Made by a program: the position numbers and the translations under genes
In this document: positions 17,744 through 27,210 of the stretch, piece by piece
Numbering within the stretch: position 1 is the first letter of the stretch
How the letters are laid out: every line of letters begins with the position of its first letter
The notes under the pieces: generated by a model
Told to the model about the DNA's origin: nothing
What the model saw: only the letters and a program-made list of their open reading frames with translations
Databases searched by the model: none
Origin: Terrabacter sp. 28
Lineage (GTDB): Bacteria; Actinomycetota; Actinomycetes; Actinomycetales; Dermatophilaceae
Direction of reading: 5' to 3'
Length of the DNA stretch: 64,000 nucleotides
Assembly (NCBI GenBank): GCA_000955875.1
Contig: JYOE01000017.1
Span: 76,291 to 140,290 of the forward strand

Positions 17744-18771
17744 GCGACACCGTGTCGCGCGCTCCCGTGATGCAGGACGTCGCACGGCTGGCCGGCGTCT
17801 CGCACCAGACGGTGTCGCGTGTCATCAACGGGGCCTCGAGCATCCGACCCGAGACCCGCGACCGGGTGCTGCAGGCGATCGAGCGGCTCGGCTACCGGCC
17901 CAACACGGCGGCCCGGGCCCTGGTGAGCGGCCGGTCGGGGACGATCGGCATCATCACGACGGCCTCGACGCTCTTCGGCCCCACGAGCGTGCACCGCACC
18001 GTCAACACGGCAGCTCGCGAGGCCGGCTTCTTCGCCTCGTCGGTGTCGCTCGCCGAGATGACCCGTGAGGGCTTCGACGCCGCGGTCGACCACCTCGACC
18101 GGCTGGCCGTCGAGGGCATCGTCGTCATCGCGGGCCACGACGAGGCGCTCGAGGTGGCGCGTTCGCGCAGCGCGCGGCTGCCGTTCGTCATCGTCGAGGG
18201 CGACCTCACGCGGGCGCGGCGCACCGTCGGCGTCGACAACGTCGCCGGGGCCCGGCTGGCCACCCGGCACCTCATCGACCTCGGTCACGTCGAGGTCGCC
18301 CACGTCACCGGTCCGCTCGACTGGGCCGAGGCCCGTGCCCGCGCGGAGGGCTGGCGTGCCGAGATGGTCGCGGCGGGTCACCGGCCGATGGAGCCGGTGG
18401 CGGGGGACTGGTCCGCCGAGAGCGGCTACCGCGCAGGGCTAGAGCTCGCCGAGAAGCCCGACGTGACAGCGGTCTTCGCCGCCAACGACCAGATGGCGAT
18501 CGGGGTGCTGCGCGCCCTGCACGAGGCCGGCCGCGCCGTCCCCGACGACGTCAGCGTGGTCGGTTTCGACGACGTGCCCGAGGCGGAGTACCTCATCCCG
18601 CCGCTCACGACGGTGCGCCAGGACTTCTCCGCGATCGGCCGGGAGGCCATCGCGATGCTCACCGCAGCCATCTCGGGCGAGACCGACCAGGTGCCCAGCC
18701 TCATCGACCCCCAACTCATCGTCCGCGCGAGCACCGCGCCGCCGGGCCGGACCAGGAGCAGCACGACATGA
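17740..18771 (+). CDS. LacI-family transcriptional regulator of the arabinose genes
   Basis: A 343-residue repressor. Residues about 6-55 form the LacI helix-turn-helix and hinge (MQDVARLAGVSHQTVSRVIN ... LGYRPNTAARALVSG). The remainder is a periplasmic-binding-like sensor domain with GIITT, VTGPLDWAEARAR and DDVSVVGFDDVPEAEYL. The GTG start overlaps the permease stop. Embedded between transporter and araB, it very likely senses L-arabinose and binds the two ATGTTA-CGCTCAC sites at 12663-12757. This is a LacI protein rather than an AraC-type activator, the usual solution in actinobacteria. Confidence 0.9.
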   Translation: MSDTVSRAPVMQDVARLAGVSHQTVSRVINGASSIRPETRDRVLQAIERLGYRPNTAARALVSGRSGTIGIITTASTLFGPTSVHRTVNTAAREAGFFASSVSLAEMTREGFDAAVDHLDRLAVEGIVVIAGHDEALEVARSRSARLPFVIVEGDLTRARRTVGVDNVAGARLATRHLIDLGHVEVAHVTGPLDWAEARARAEGWRAEMVAAGHRPMEPVAGDWSAESGYRAGLELAEKPDVTAVFAANDQMAIGVLRALHEAGRAVPDDVSVVGFDDVPEAEYLIPPLTTVRQDFSAIGREAIAMLTAAISGETDQVPSLIDPQLIVRASTAPPGRTRSSTT

Positions 18772-20534
18772 ACGAGCAGGCCACCGGCGTAAGGCCGACC
18801 TACGTCGTCGGCGTCGACTTCGGGACTCTCTCGGGGAGAGCCCTCGTCGTCCGGGTGTCCGACGGCGCCGAACTCGGCTCGGCCGTCCACGAGTACGCGC
18901 ACGCCGTCGTCACCGAGCGCCTCCCCGTCCCCGGGACGGCCGCGCTGCCGCCCGACTGGGCGCTGCAGGTGCCCGAGGACTACCGCGAGGTGCTGCGTCA
19001 CGCCGTGCCGGCGGCGGTCGCCGTTGCCGGGATAGACCCGGGTGACGTCATCGGCATCGCGACCGACTTCACCGCGTGCACGGTGCTGCCGACGACCGCC
19101 GACGGTGTGCCCCTGTGCGAGCTGCCCCAGTGGGCCGACCGCCCGCACGCCTGGGTCAAGCTGTGGCGCCACCACGCCGCGCAGGCGCAGGCCGACCGCA
19201 TCAACGCCCTCGCCTCCGAGCGCGGTGAGCCGTGGCTGCAGCGCTACGGCGGCCTGATCAGCTCGGAGTGGGAGTTCGCCAAGGCGCTGCAGGTTCTCGA
19301 GGAGGACCCCGAGGTCTACGCTGCCATGGACCGTTGGGTCGAGGCGGCCGACTGGATCGTGTGGCAGCTCTGCGGCGACTACGTGCGCAACGCGTGCACG
19401 GCCGGTTACAAGGGCATCCGTCAGGACGGCGCATACCCGTCGAGGGACTACCTCGCAGCGCTCAACCCGGGGTTCGCCTCGTTCGTCGACGACAAGCTCG
19501 ATCACCCGATCGGTGAGCTCGGCTCTGCCGCAGGGCGGCTCACTGCGGAAGCTGCGGCGTGGACGGGTCTTCCCGAGGGGATCGCGGTGGCCGTCGGCAA
19601 CGTCGACGCGCACGTGACCGCCCCCGCCGCGCAGGCGACGGCACCCGGCCAGATGGTGGCGATCATGGGCACCTCGACCTGCCACGTCATGAGCAGCGAC
19701 GTGCTGCGCGAAGTTCCCGGCATGTGCGGCGTCGTCGACGGCGGCATCGTCGACGGCCTCTACGGCTACGAGGCCGGACAGTCCGGGGTCGGTGACATCT
19801 TCGGCTGGTTCACCCGCACGGGTTTCCCGGCCGGGTATGCCGCGGAGGCAGAGGCCCGCGGGCTGTCGGCCCACGAGCTGCTCACCGAGAAGGCGTCCAC
19901 CCAGGCGGTGGGGGAGCACGGCCTCGTCGCGCTCGACTGGCACTCGGGCAACCGGTCGGTGCTCGTCGACCACGAGCTGTCGGGCCTCGTCGTCGGCCAG
20001 ACCTTGGCGACCCGACCCGAGGAGGTCTACCGGGCGCTGCTCGAGGCGACCGCCTTCGGCACCCGCGTCATCCTCGAGACCTTCCGCGACAGCGGCGTCC
20101 CGGTCACCGAGCTCGTCATCGCCGGCGGCCTCGCGAAGAACCCGTTGCTCATGCAGATCTATGCCGACGTCACGCGGCTGCCGCTGTCAGTCATCCGTTC
20201 CGCCCAGGGCCCGGCCCTCGGTTCGGCGATTCACGCCGCCGTCGCGGCGGGTGCCTTCCCCGACGTCGCTGCCGCGGCGGCGGCCATGGGGGGAGTCGAG
20301 CGGGCGGCGTTCGTGACCCGCGAAGGCGACGCGGCGGCATACGACCTGCTCTTCGAGGAGTACGTGCGGCTGCACGACCACTTCGGTCGAGGCGGCAACG
20401 ACGTCATGAAGCGGCTGAAGTCCCTGCGCCGCAAGGCGATCGCCGGCAAGGACGAGGTGCGCCAGGCGCCCGGGCCGACCGCCCCGACCGCCCCGACCGC
20501 CCAGGAGGTCCGCGCAGGAGGTGAGGCGGCGTGA
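18768..20534 (+). CDS. araB: L-ribulokinase
   Basis: A 588-residue FGGY-family kinase that phosphorylates L-ribulose to L-ribulose 5-phosphate. N-terminal [16 protein letters not shown] is the AraB-type phosphate-binding motif. Others are [50 protein letters not shown] and a C-terminal [18 protein letters not shown]. The length matches E. coli AraB, plus a short Ala-Pro-Thr tail. Start and stop overlap neighbours, so lacI, araB, araD and araA are translationally coupled. Confidence 0.95.
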   Translation: MNEQATGVRPTYVVGVDFGTLSGRALVVRVSDGAELGSAVHEYAHAVVTERLPVPGTAALPPDWALQVPEDYREVLRHAVPAAVAVAGIDPGDVIGIATDFTACTVLPTTADGVPLCELPQWADRPHAWVKLWRHHAAQAQADRINALASERGEPWLQRYGGLISSEWEFAKALQVLEEDPEVYAAMDRWVEAADWIVWQLCGDYVRNACTAGYKGIRQDGAYPSRDYLAALNPGFASFVDDKLDHPIGELGSAAGRLTAEAAAWTGLPEGIAVAVGNVDAHVTAPAAQATAPGQMVAIMGTSTCHVMSSDVLREVPGMCGVVDGGIVDGLYGYEAGQSGVGDIFGWFTRTGFPAGYAAEAEARGLSAHELLTEKASTQAVGEHGLVALDWHSGNRSVLVDHELSGLVVGQTLATRPEEVYRALLEATAFGTRVILETFRDSGVPVTELVIAGGLAKNPLLMQIYADVTRLPLSVIRSAQGPALGSAIHAAVAAGAFPDVAAAAAAMGGVERAAFVTREGDAAAYDLLFEEYVRLHDHFGRGGNDVMKRLKSLRRKAIAGKDEVRQAPGPTAPTAPTAQEVRAGGEAA

Positions 20535-21217
20535 GCGTGCTCACCGATGTGAACGCAACCATCGCGTCGATCCGGCGCGAGGTGTGCGCCCTGCACGCGG
20601 AGCTGACCCGCTACCAGCTCGTCATCTGGACGGCCGGCAACGTCTCGGCGAGGGTCCCTGGCCGCGACCTCATGGTGATCAAGCCGTCCGGTGTCGCCTA
20701 CGACGACCTGACGCCCGAGAACATGGTGCTGTGCGACCTGCACGGCCGGGTCGTCGAGGGCGAGCACGCACCGTCGTCCGACACCGACGCCCAGGCGTAC
20801 GTTTACCGGCACCTGCCGCACGTCGGCGGCGTGGTGCACACGCACTCGACGTACGCGACGGCCTGGGCGAGCCGGGGCGAGCCGATCCCCTGCGCCCTGA
20901 CGATGCAGGCCGACGAGTTCGGCGGGGAGATCCCCGTGGGGCCCTTCGCACTCATCGGCGACGACTCCATCGGGCGCGGCATCGTCGAGACGCTCACGGC
21001 CAGCAAGTCGGCCGCCGTGCTCATGAAGCAGCACGGTGTCTTCACCATCGGCAAGGACGCCCGCTCGGCCGTCAAGGCGGCCGTCATGTGCGAGGACGTC
21101 GCCCGCACCATGCACATCGCCCGACAGCTGGGCGAGCCCATCCGCATCGACCCGACCGACGTCGACTCCCTGTTCGACCGCTACCAGAACGTCTACGGAC
21201 AGAAGGACACCCCATGA
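20531..21217 (+). CDS. araD: L-ribulose-5-phosphate 4-epimerase
   Basis: A 228-residue class II aldolase-fold epimerase that converts L-ribulose 5-phosphate to D-xylulose 5-phosphate. The zinc ligands are visible in [11 protein letters not shown] and KQHGVFTIG, and GNVSARVPG binds phosphate. The length is typical (about 231). The GTG start overlaps the araB stop and the stop overlaps the araA start. It completes the bacterial L-arabinose route into the pentose phosphate pathway. Confidence 0.94.
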   Translation: MSVLTDVNATIASIRREVCALHAELTRYQLVIWTAGNVSARVPGRDLMVIKPSGVAYDDLTPENMVLCDLHGRVVEGEHAPSSDTDAQAYVYRHLPHVGGVVHTHSTYATAWASRGEPIPCALTMQADEFGGEIPVGPFALIGDDSIGRGIVETLTASKSAAVLMKQHGVFTIGKDARSAVKAAVMCEDVARTMHIARQLGEPIRIDPTDVDSLFDRYQNVYGQKDTP

Positions 21218-22734
21218 CGAGCACGCACCCGGCACGCAGCGACGAGCGCGAGGTCTGGTTCCTCACCGGCAGCCAGCACCTCTACGGCGAGGAGACGCTG
21301 CGCCAGGTGGCCGAGCAGTCGCAGGCCATCGCGAAGGAGATCGACGCGAGCGCGGTGCTGCCGGCGCGGGTGGTGTGGCGGCCGATCCTCGCCGACGCCG
21401 CCGCGATCCACGCCGCGATCCTCGAGGCCAACGCGGCGCCCGAGTGCATCGGCGTGGTCACCTGGATGCACACGTTCTCGCCCGCCAAGATGTGGATCAC
21501 CGGGCTGGACGCGCTGCGCAAGCCGATGCTGCACCTGCACACGCAGGCCGGCGCCGAGCTGCCGTGGTCGAGCATCGACATGGACTTCATGAACCTCAAC
21601 CAGGCCGCGCACGGCGACCGCGAGTTCGGGTTCGTCGGGGCGAGGCTGGGGATCGCCCGCAAGATCGTGGCCGGTCACGTGAGCAACCCGGCCGTGCTCC
21701 AGCGGGTCGGTGCGTGGGGACGGGCGGCTGCCGGCGTGGCCGAGCTGCGCAGCCTGCGGCTGGCCCGGTTCGGCGACAACATGCGGGACGTCGCGGTCAC
21801 CGAGGGCGACAAGGTCGAGGCGCAGCTGCGCTTCGGGGTCTCGGTCAACACGTACGGCGTGAACGACCTCGTCGAGGTCGTCGACGCGGTCGCCGACGCC
21901 GAGGTCGACACGCTGGTCGCGGAGTACGAGGACGCGTACGCCGTCGTGCCCGAGCTGCGTCGCGGCGGCGAGCGCCACGAGTCGCTGCGCTACGGGGCAC
22001 GCATCGAGGCCGGGCTGCGGACCTTCCTCACCGAAGGCGGGTTCGGCGCATTCACGACGAACTTCGAGGACCTCGGCGGGCTGCGGCAGCTGCCCGGCCT
22101 GGCGGTGCAGCGGCTGATGGCCGACGGATACGGCTTCGGCGGCGAGGGCGACTGGAAGACCTCGGTGCTGCTGCGCGCGACGAAGGCGATGGCGAAGGGA
22201 ATGCCGGGCGGCACCTCGTTCATGGAGGACTACACCTACCACCTCGTGCCCGGGCAGGAGAAGATCCTCGGCGCGCACATGCTCGAGGTCTGCCCGACGA
22301 TCGCCTCGCGGCAGCCGTCGCTGGAGATCCACCCGCTCGGCATCGGTGGCCGCGAGGACCCGGTGCGCCTGCGGTTCACCGCAGCGCCCGGCCCCGGTGT
22401 GGTCGTCGGCATGAGTGACCTCGGCGGCCGATTCCGCCTGACCCTCAACGAGATCGACGTCGTCGAGCCCGACGAGGAGCTGCCCCGCCTCCCCGTGGCG
22501 TGCGCCGTGTGGGAGCCGCGCCCCAGCCTGTCGACCTCGGCCGAGTCGTGGCTGCTCGCAGGCGGGCCGCACCACACGGTGCTGTCCACGGCGGTGGGCA
22601 CGGAGGAGTTCCGCGACCTCGCCGAGATGACCTCGACCGAGCTGGTCGTCATCGACGACGGCTCGACGCCCGAGAGCGTGCGGCAGGAGCTGCGCTGGAG
22701 CGCGGCTTACCACCGCCTCGCCGCCCGCCTCTGA
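21214..22734 (+). CDS. araA: L-arabinose isomerase
   Basis: A 506-residue isomerase converting L-arabinose to L-ribulose. It starts with [20 protein letters not shown], the AraA signature. Mn-binding and catalytic residues lie in the expected segments ([25 protein letters not shown] has the first, [12 protein letters not shown] and [12 protein letters not shown] the others). The length equals E. coli AraA within a few residues. It is the last gene of the arabinose operon, and an imperfect hairpin follows. Confidence 0.95.
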   Translation: MTSTHPARSDEREVWFLTGSQHLYGEETLRQVAEQSQAIAKEIDASAVLPARVVWRPILADAAAIHAAILEANAAPECIGVVTWMHTFSPAKMWITGLDALRKPMLHLHTQAGAELPWSSIDMDFMNLNQAAHGDREFGFVGARLGIARKIVAGHVSNPAVLQRVGAWGRAAAGVAELRSLRLARFGDNMRDVAVTEGDKVEAQLRFGVSVNTYGVNDLVEVVDAVADAEVDTLVAEYEDAYAVVPELRRGGERHESLRYGARIEAGLRTFLTEGGFGAFTTNFEDLGGLRQLPGLAVQRLMADGYGFGGEGDWKTSVLLRATKAMAKGMPGGTSFMEDYTYHLVPGQEKILGAHMLEVCPTIASRQPSLEIHPLGIGGREDPVRLRFTAAPGPGVVVGMSDLGGRFRLTLNEIDVVEPDEELPRLPVACAVWEPRPSLSTSAESWLLAGGPHHTVLSTAVGTEEFRDLAEMTSTELVVIDDGSTPESVRQELRWSAAYHRLAARL

Positions 22735-22755
22735 CGAGCGGCGAACCCCAGAGCC

Positions 22756-22798
22756 CCGGTGGTGCGGGGCGTCAACCGCGTACCGCCCGCGCCACCGG
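22756..22798. terminator. Hairpin between convergent araA and the DeoR gene
   Basis: CCGGTGGTGCGGG (22756-22768) pairs with CCCGCGCCACCGG (22786-22798), 13 bp with one G-U, loop 17. A smaller GAGCCC-TTCT-GGGCTC stem follows at 22819-22834. Both lie in the 121-bp gap between convergent genes and probably act as bidirectional terminators without U-tracts. Confidence 0.6.
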
Positions 22799-22855
22799 AC
22801 TCCACCCGGAGGCCCCCGGAGCCCTTCTGGGCTCGTGTGATCGAGCCGCCAGGGG

Positions 22856-23692
22856 TCAGCCGGCGACCAGGACGCCCTCGGGCAGGTCGTGCAGCGTGTG
22901 GGCCAGGTGGGCCGGCGGCGGCGCATCGCTCACGACCCCCGAGATGGCCGACCAGTCGCACAGCAGCACCGGCGCCGTGGTCGTGAACTTGCTGGAGTCG
23001 ACGAGCAGGATCGTGCGCTGCGCGATCGCCATGAGGGCGAGCTTGGTCGGTCGCTCGTTGTCGGTGGACACGTAGATGCCGTGCTCGTCGGCCGCGGCAG
23101 CCCCGAGCAGCAGCGTGTCGACCCGCAGCCCCCGCGTCGACTCGACCGTGCGCGGACCGACGAAGGCCTGGCTGTCGGGGAGCAGCTCGCCGCCGAGGCC
23201 GACGAGCCGGCTGAGCCCCCGCGCGAGGGCCAGCTGCATGACCGGCACGGAGTGGGTGACGACCGTCCCACGGAAGGTCTCGGGCAGCGCCTGCATGGCG
23301 GCATACGTCGTCGTGCCCGCGTCGATGGCCACGGTCGCGGTTGCCGGCAGGGTCGCGACGGCGAGGGTCCCGATGGCCTGCTTGGCGTCGGAGTTCTCCT
23401 CCGCGCGTCCGGTGAAGGCGGGGGAGTGGAGCGACTGCCTCAGTGCGCTGACGCCGCCGTGGACGATGCGCACCTTGCCCTGTTCGGCGAGCTTGCGCAG
23501 GTCGCGGCGGACGGTCATGTCCGAGACGCCGAGACGTCGCGTGAGCTCGGTGACCGAGACGAATCCGGTGCCTTCCACGCGCTCGAGGATGCTGCGCCGC
23601 CGGTCGGGGGCGGTGTCGTAGCGCATGGCACCGGATTCGGCCCCCTGATCGGCCCTCAGCTCGGCCCTCAGCTCGGCCCCTGACTCACTCAT
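22856..23692 (-). CDS. DeoR-family repressor of the sulfosugar operon (CsqR/YihW-like role)
   Basis: A 278-residue DeoR-family protein. A winged helix (RRRSILERVEGTGFVSVTELTRRLGVSDMTVRRDLRKL) is followed by a DeoR C-terminal sugar-phosphate sensor (VAIDAGTTTYAAM, VVTHSVPVMQLA, DKxF-like VDSSKFTT). The start at 23692 has TGGGAG upstream; a longer frame begins at 23755 and would overlap the divergent promoter. The N-terminus carries a small AELRAELRA duplication. It is divergent from the sulfosugar operon; in E. coli the sulfoquinovose genes are also controlled by a DeoR protein (YihW/CsqR). Its effector is probably a sulfosugar or its phosphate (inference). Confidence 0.87.
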   Translation of the reverse strand: MSESGAELRAELRADQGAESGAMRYDTAPDRRRSILERVEGTGFVSVTELTRRLGVSDMTVRRDLRKLAEQGKVRIVHGGVSALRQSLHSPAFTGRAEENSDAKQAIGTLAVATLPATATVAIDAGTTTYAAMQALPETFRGTVVTHSVPVMQLALARGLSRLVGLGGELLPDSQAFVGPRTVESTRGLRVDTLLLGAAAADEHGIYVSTDNERPTKLALMAIAQRTILLVDSSKFTTTAPVLLCDWSAISGVVSDAPPPAHLAHTLHDLPEGVLVAG

Positions 23693-23738
23693 CGACGACT
23701 CCCACTCGCTCAGCATACGTGAGTTACCGACCAGAATT

Positions 23739-23780
23739 TGTTGACTTTCCAACATCCACTGTTAGGGTATCAACATCAAC
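23739..23780 (+). promoter_or_regulatory. Promoter and probable DeoR operators for the sulfosugar operon
   Basis: TTGACT (23741-23746), 16 bp and TAGGGT (23763-23768) form a good promoter. An inverted repeat, TGTTG (23739-23743) with CAACA (23750-23754), covers the -35. CAACATCAAC at 23771-23780 repeats the right arm just after the -10. This AT-richer 40-bp stretch stands out in the GC-rich sequence and is the likely repressor site. Confidence 0.6.
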
Positions 23781-23807
23781 TGGGACGCACGAAGGAGTGC
23801 AGGACGC

Positions 23808-24737
23808 ATGGCAAGCACACAGGCTGTCGAGGCGGTCTTCGTCGGAGTCGCCACCCTCGACGCGATCGCCCTGGTCCCGAGCTTCCCCGGGCCCGACCAG
23901 CGCGTCGTCGCGGACGAGGTGTCCTACGCCGGCGGCGGTCCCGCTGCGACGTCGGCCGTCACCGCAGCGCGCCTCGGCGTGCGCAGCGCCTTCGTCGGCA
24001 CCGTCGGCGACGACGCCAACGGGCGGGCGGTCCTCGACGGGCTGGCCGCCGAGGGCGTCGACGTCAGCGGCGTCACCGTGGCGCCGGGCGTGGCCACCGC
24101 CGCCAGCGTCGTCGTCGTCGACCGACGGCGCGGCAGCCGCGCCATCTGCAACCGGCCGGCCCCGCGCATCGACATCTCCGCCGGCGTCGCGCTCATCGCC
24201 GCCGCCCCCGTCGTGCACGCCGACCACGCCGGCTGGCAGCCGGTCCACGAGTCAGGGCTGCTGCGCGAGGGTCAGGTGCTCTCCGTCGACGCCGGCAACG
24301 ACATCCCCGGTTTCGACGCTCGAGGCGTCGGTCTCTACGTGCCCACCGTCGAGGCCCTCGAGCGCCTCCACGGCGAGCGTCCGGTGGACGATCTGCTGGC
24401 CCTCGCGCTCGAGCAGGGCGCCGACGTCGTCGTCGCCACCGACGGCGCCCGCGGCTCGCACGCGTTCGGGGCCGACGGCCGGCGGGCGTATGCCGCCGCA
24501 CACGCCGTCGACGTGCTGAGCACCCTCGGTGCCGGCGACGTCTTCCACGGCGCCCTCGTCGCGGCCGTCGTCCGCGGCCTCCCCCTCCCCGAACAGCTCG
24601 CCTTCGCCAACGTCACGGCAGCGCTGTCGTGTCGTGGGCTCGACGGGCGCTCACGCATCCCACAGCTGCCCGAAGTCCTCCAGGTTCTCGAGACCCGGCA
24701 GGCCGAGTCCCAGCCCGAGCCGGCACCCTCGGCCTGA
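23808..24737 (+). CDS. PfkB-family 6-deoxy-6-sulfofructose kinase (YihV-like)
   Basis: A 309-residue ribokinase-family sugar kinase. GGGPAATSAVTAARLG, GTVGDDANGRAVLDGLAAEGV and the C-terminal anion-hole/catalytic segment LGAGDVFHGAL closely match E. coli YihV as I recall it (GGGPAATAAVAAARLG; GAGDVFHGAL). A CNRPAP segment corresponds to its NYPSP. Predicted reaction: ATP-dependent phosphorylation of sulfofructose to sulfofructose 1-phosphate. GGAG lies near the ATG. It is the first gene of the operon, 121 bp before the aldolase. A generic fructose or tagatose kinase is the fallback reading. Confidence 0.82.
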   Translation: MASTQAVEAVFVGVATLDAIALVPSFPGPDQRVVADEVSYAGGGPAATSAVTAARLGVRSAFVGTVGDDANGRAVLDGLAAEGVDVSGVTVAPGVATAASVVVVDRRRGSRAICNRPAPRIDISAGVALIAAAPVVHADHAGWQPVHESGLLREGQVLSVDAGNDIPGFDARGVGLYVPTVEALERLHGERPVDDLLALALEQGADVVVATDGARGSHAFGADGRRAYAAAHAVDVLSTLGAGDVFHGALVAAVVRGLPLPEQLAFANVTAALSCRGLDGRSRIPQLPEVLQVLETRQAESQPEPAPSA

Positions 24738-24810
24738 GCCGGACGCCGTTGGGCCACCACGACATCCGCCCAGTCATCCCCGCCACCTCACCCCTCTCAC
24801 CCACGACGCC

Positions 24811-24837
24811 GACCACGCCGACCACGCCGACCACGCC
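24811..24837 (+). repeat. 9-bp tandem repeat, three copies
   Basis: GACCACGCC is repeated perfectly three times at 24811, 24820 and 24829, in the leader between the kinase and aldolase genes, 21 bp before the aldolase start. Probably slippage-prone; no function is evident. Confidence 0.8.
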
Positions 24838-24858
24838 ACGACCCGCAGGAGAGAACCC

Positions 24859-25758
24859 ATGACCGAGACGAACCCCGACACCGCGACCGGGACACGCTTC
24901 CGGCTCGAGGACGTGGCACGACCGAGCGGCGGCTTCGCCATGCTCGCCGTCGACCAGCGCGAGGCGATGCGCGCGATGTTCGCCGAGCACCAGGACGCGC
25001 CCGTCACGGACCAGCAGCTCACCGACTTCAAGGTCGCCGCCACCCGCGTGCTGACTCCCCACGCGTCGGCCGTGCTCGTCGACAAGCAGTTCGCGTTCGA
25101 CGCCGTCGTCGACGCAGGCGCCGTGGCCCCGACCTGCGGGCTCATCGCGGCCGCCGACCACTTCATCGCCGGCAACGGCGAGTTCGTCACCTCGGTCGAG
25201 ATCGACCGCGCGGTCGACCCCGCCGCCGTGCGCGAGCAGGGAGCGGTCGCCATGAAGCTGCTCGTCATCCACCGCCCCGACGAGCCCGCGGCGACGCGGG
25301 TCGAGATGGTCGAGGAGTTCGTCGAGCGCTGCCGCGCCGCCGGCCTCGTCAGCATCATCGAGCCGGTGGCCAAGGCCCCGCGCGCCGGCGGCGCCTGGGA
25401 CTGGGACGCGTGCGTCATCGAGGCCGCGCGCGAGCTGGGGTCGCTGGGGGCGGACCTCTACAAGGCCGAGGTGCCGTTCAAGGGGCAGGGCTCCGACGAC
25501 GAGATCCGCCGCGCCTGCGCCGAGATCACCGAGGCCGTCGCGTCGCCCTGGGTCGTGCTGTCGTCGGGCGTCCCCGCTGAGCTGTTCCCGCACGCCGTCG
25601 AGCTCGCCTGCCACGAGGGGGCATCCGGCTTCCTCGCCGGCCGTGCCGTGTGGGCCTCGGTCATCGGCAGCGACGACATCGAGCGCGACCTCCGCGAGGT
25701 GTCGATCCCGCGCCTGCAGCGGCTCGGCCAGATCGTCGACGAGGCAGTCGGGCGATGA
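24859..25758 (+). CDS. Class I 6-deoxy-6-sulfofructose-1-phosphate aldolase (YihT-like)
   Basis: A 299-residue class I aldolase that should split sulfofructose 1-phosphate into DHAP and 3-sulfolactaldehyde. The N-terminus RPSGGFAMLAVDQREAMRA is nearly identical to what I know of E. coli YihT, as are LTDFKV, SIIEPV, and ASGFLAGRAVWASV. The Schiff-base lysine is K202 in LYKAEVP. AGGAGA seven bases before the ATG sets the start. The stop overlaps the next start (ATGA). The alternative family is LacD tagatose-1,6-bisphosphate aldolase, but the YihT-like segments are distinctive and this gene is the strongest evidence for sulfoglycolysis here. Confidence 0.88.
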   Translation: MTETNPDTATGTRFRLEDVARPSGGFAMLAVDQREAMRAMFAEHQDAPVTDQQLTDFKVAATRVLTPHASAVLVDKQFAFDAVVDAGAVAPTCGLIAAADHFIAGNGEFVTSVEIDRAVDPAAVREQGAVAMKLLVIHRPDEPAATRVEMVEEFVERCRAAGLVSIIEPVAKAPRAGGAWDWDACVIEAARELGSLGADLYKAEVPFKGQGSDDEIRRACAEITEAVASPWVVLSSGVPAELFPHAVELACHEGASGFLAGRAVWASVIGSDDIERDLREVSIPRLQRLGQIVDEAVGR

Positions 25759-27176
25759 GCACCACGCAGGCCCCCAAGGTCACGCTCGTGGCCACGGCAC
25801 GCCCGACCTTCGCGGTCGACGTCGCCGAGCGGCTCGCCGGCGAGGCGCGTGCCCTGCTCGTCGAGCTCGGCGCCGAGGTCAGCGGACCCGACGCCCTCGT
25901 GATGACGCCCGACGACGTCGCGGCAGCCAAGGCGTACGTCGACGGCTCGGCCGACCTCGTCGTGAACGTCTGCGCCTCCTTCTCCGACGCGACCCCCGCC
26001 CTCGAGCTCTACGGCGACCTCGAGCAGCCCGTGCTGCTGTGGTCGTTCCGCGAGCCCGGTCCGGTCGGTGACCGCCTCTGGCTCAACTCGATGTGCGGCG
26101 CGAACCTCTTCGGCCACGCCCTCGTGGTGCACGCCGGGCGCACGCCGCGACTCGTCTACGGAAACCCCGACGAGCCCGAGACCCGCAGCGTCCTCGAGGC
26201 CGCCCTCGCGGGGCGGCTGCCCGAGGTGGTCCCCGCCCCGACCGACACCCGCGAGCGCAGCGAGCGCGCCGACGTCGAGCCGGCGCTGGAGTCGCTGCGC
26301 GGTCGCCGGCTCGGCCTCGTCGGCGACGCCCCTCCCGGCTTCACGCCGAGCCAGTACGACGGCGACCTGCTGAGCAGGCTCTTCGGCATCGAGGTCGAGC
26401 AGGTGCCCGTGGAGGCCATGTTCGAGCAGGTGGGCTGCGTCAGCGACGCGGACGCGGCGGCCGAGCACGACGCGGCCGTCGAGGCCCAGCCCAGCCTCGC
26501 CTCCGTCGACGCCGGCCAGGCCCTCACCTCGGCACGCATCACGACGGCCATGCGCGGCTGGCGCGACCGGGAGACCCTGTCGGGCATGGCGATCCGCTGC
26601 TGGCCTGAGTTCCCCACCCAGCTCGGTGCCTGCCCGTGCTCGTCGCTCTCCCGCGTCGCCGACGAGGGCACGCCGACCGCGTGCGAGCGCGACGTCTACG
26701 GCGCCGTGACGATGCTGCTCATGGAGGCGCTGGGATCCGGCACGACCTACCTCGTCGACACCGTGGAGCTCGACGCGGAGCAGAACGTCGTGCGGCTCTG
26801 GCACTGCGGTGCGGCCGCGACGTCGCTCGCCGCCGACCCCGATGACGCCACGCAGTCGACCCACTGCAACCGCAAGCTCGGCGTCGCGGGCAACTTCCCC
26901 CTGCGCACCGGCCCGGTCTGCATGGCCCGGCTCACCGAGGACCCCGAGCGGCCCGGGCAGCTCCGGCTGCTGCTCGCCGCCGGCGAGTCGATGCCCGAGC
27001 CGAACCGGTTCCAGGGCAACACCGCCGCCGTCCGCCTCGACGGCGACGCGTCCACCTTCGTCACCGGTCTGGTGACCGGCGGCTTCCCCCACCACACCGT
27101 TCTCGCGTGGTCCGACGTGCGTCCGCAGCTGCGGGCCGCCGCCGACCTCGTCGGTATCTCGGTCGTGGACTGGTAG
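25755..27176 (+). CDS. Fucose/arabinose-isomerase-family protein, probable sulfoquinovose isomerase (SqvD-like)
   Basis: A 473-residue protein of the L-fucose/L-arabinose isomerase superfamily, unlike the YihS (AGE-fold) isomerase of E. coli. The N-terminal Rossmann-like part has ADLVVNVCASFSDATPALELY. The middle has SGMAIRCWPEFPTQLGACPCSSLSRVADEGTPTACERDVYGAVTM, holding candidate Mn ligands (Glu/Asp), and the end has HCNRKLGVAGNFPLRTGPV. In context it should convert sulfoquinovose to sulfofructose. Family knowledge: SqvD isomerases of this superfamily replace YihS in Firmicutes sulfosugar pathways. The start overlaps the aldolase stop. Confidence 0.75.
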   Translation: MSTTQAPKVTLVATARPTFAVDVAERLAGEARALLVELGAEVSGPDALVMTPDDVAAAKAYVDGSADLVVNVCASFSDATPALELYGDLEQPVLLWSFREPGPVGDRLWLNSMCGANLFGHALVVHAGRTPRLVYGNPDEPETRSVLEAALAGRLPEVVPAPTDTRERSERADVEPALESLRGRRLGLVGDAPPGFTPSQYDGDLLSRLFGIEVEQVPVEAMFEQVGCVSDADAAAEHDAAVEAQPSLASVDAGQALTSARITTAMRGWRDRETLSGMAIRCWPEFPTQLGACPCSSLSRVADEGTPTACERDVYGAVTMLLMEALGSGTTYLVDTVELDAEQNVVRLWHCGAAATSLAADPDDATQSTHCNRKLGVAGNFPLRTGPVCMARLTEDPERPGQLRLLLAAGESMPEPNRFQGNTAAVRLDGDASTFVTGLVTGGFPHHTVLAWSDVRPQLRAAADLVGISVVDW

Positions 27177-27210
27177 TAGCACCCTCGCAGGACCCCAAGG
27201 AGAGACAACG

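Noticed and set aside
24859..25758. Reading the aldolase as LacD tagatose-bisphosphate aldolase
   Set aside because: N-terminal RPSGGFAMLAVDQREAM and ASGFLAGRAVWASV follow YihT closely, and no tagatose pathway gene is present.
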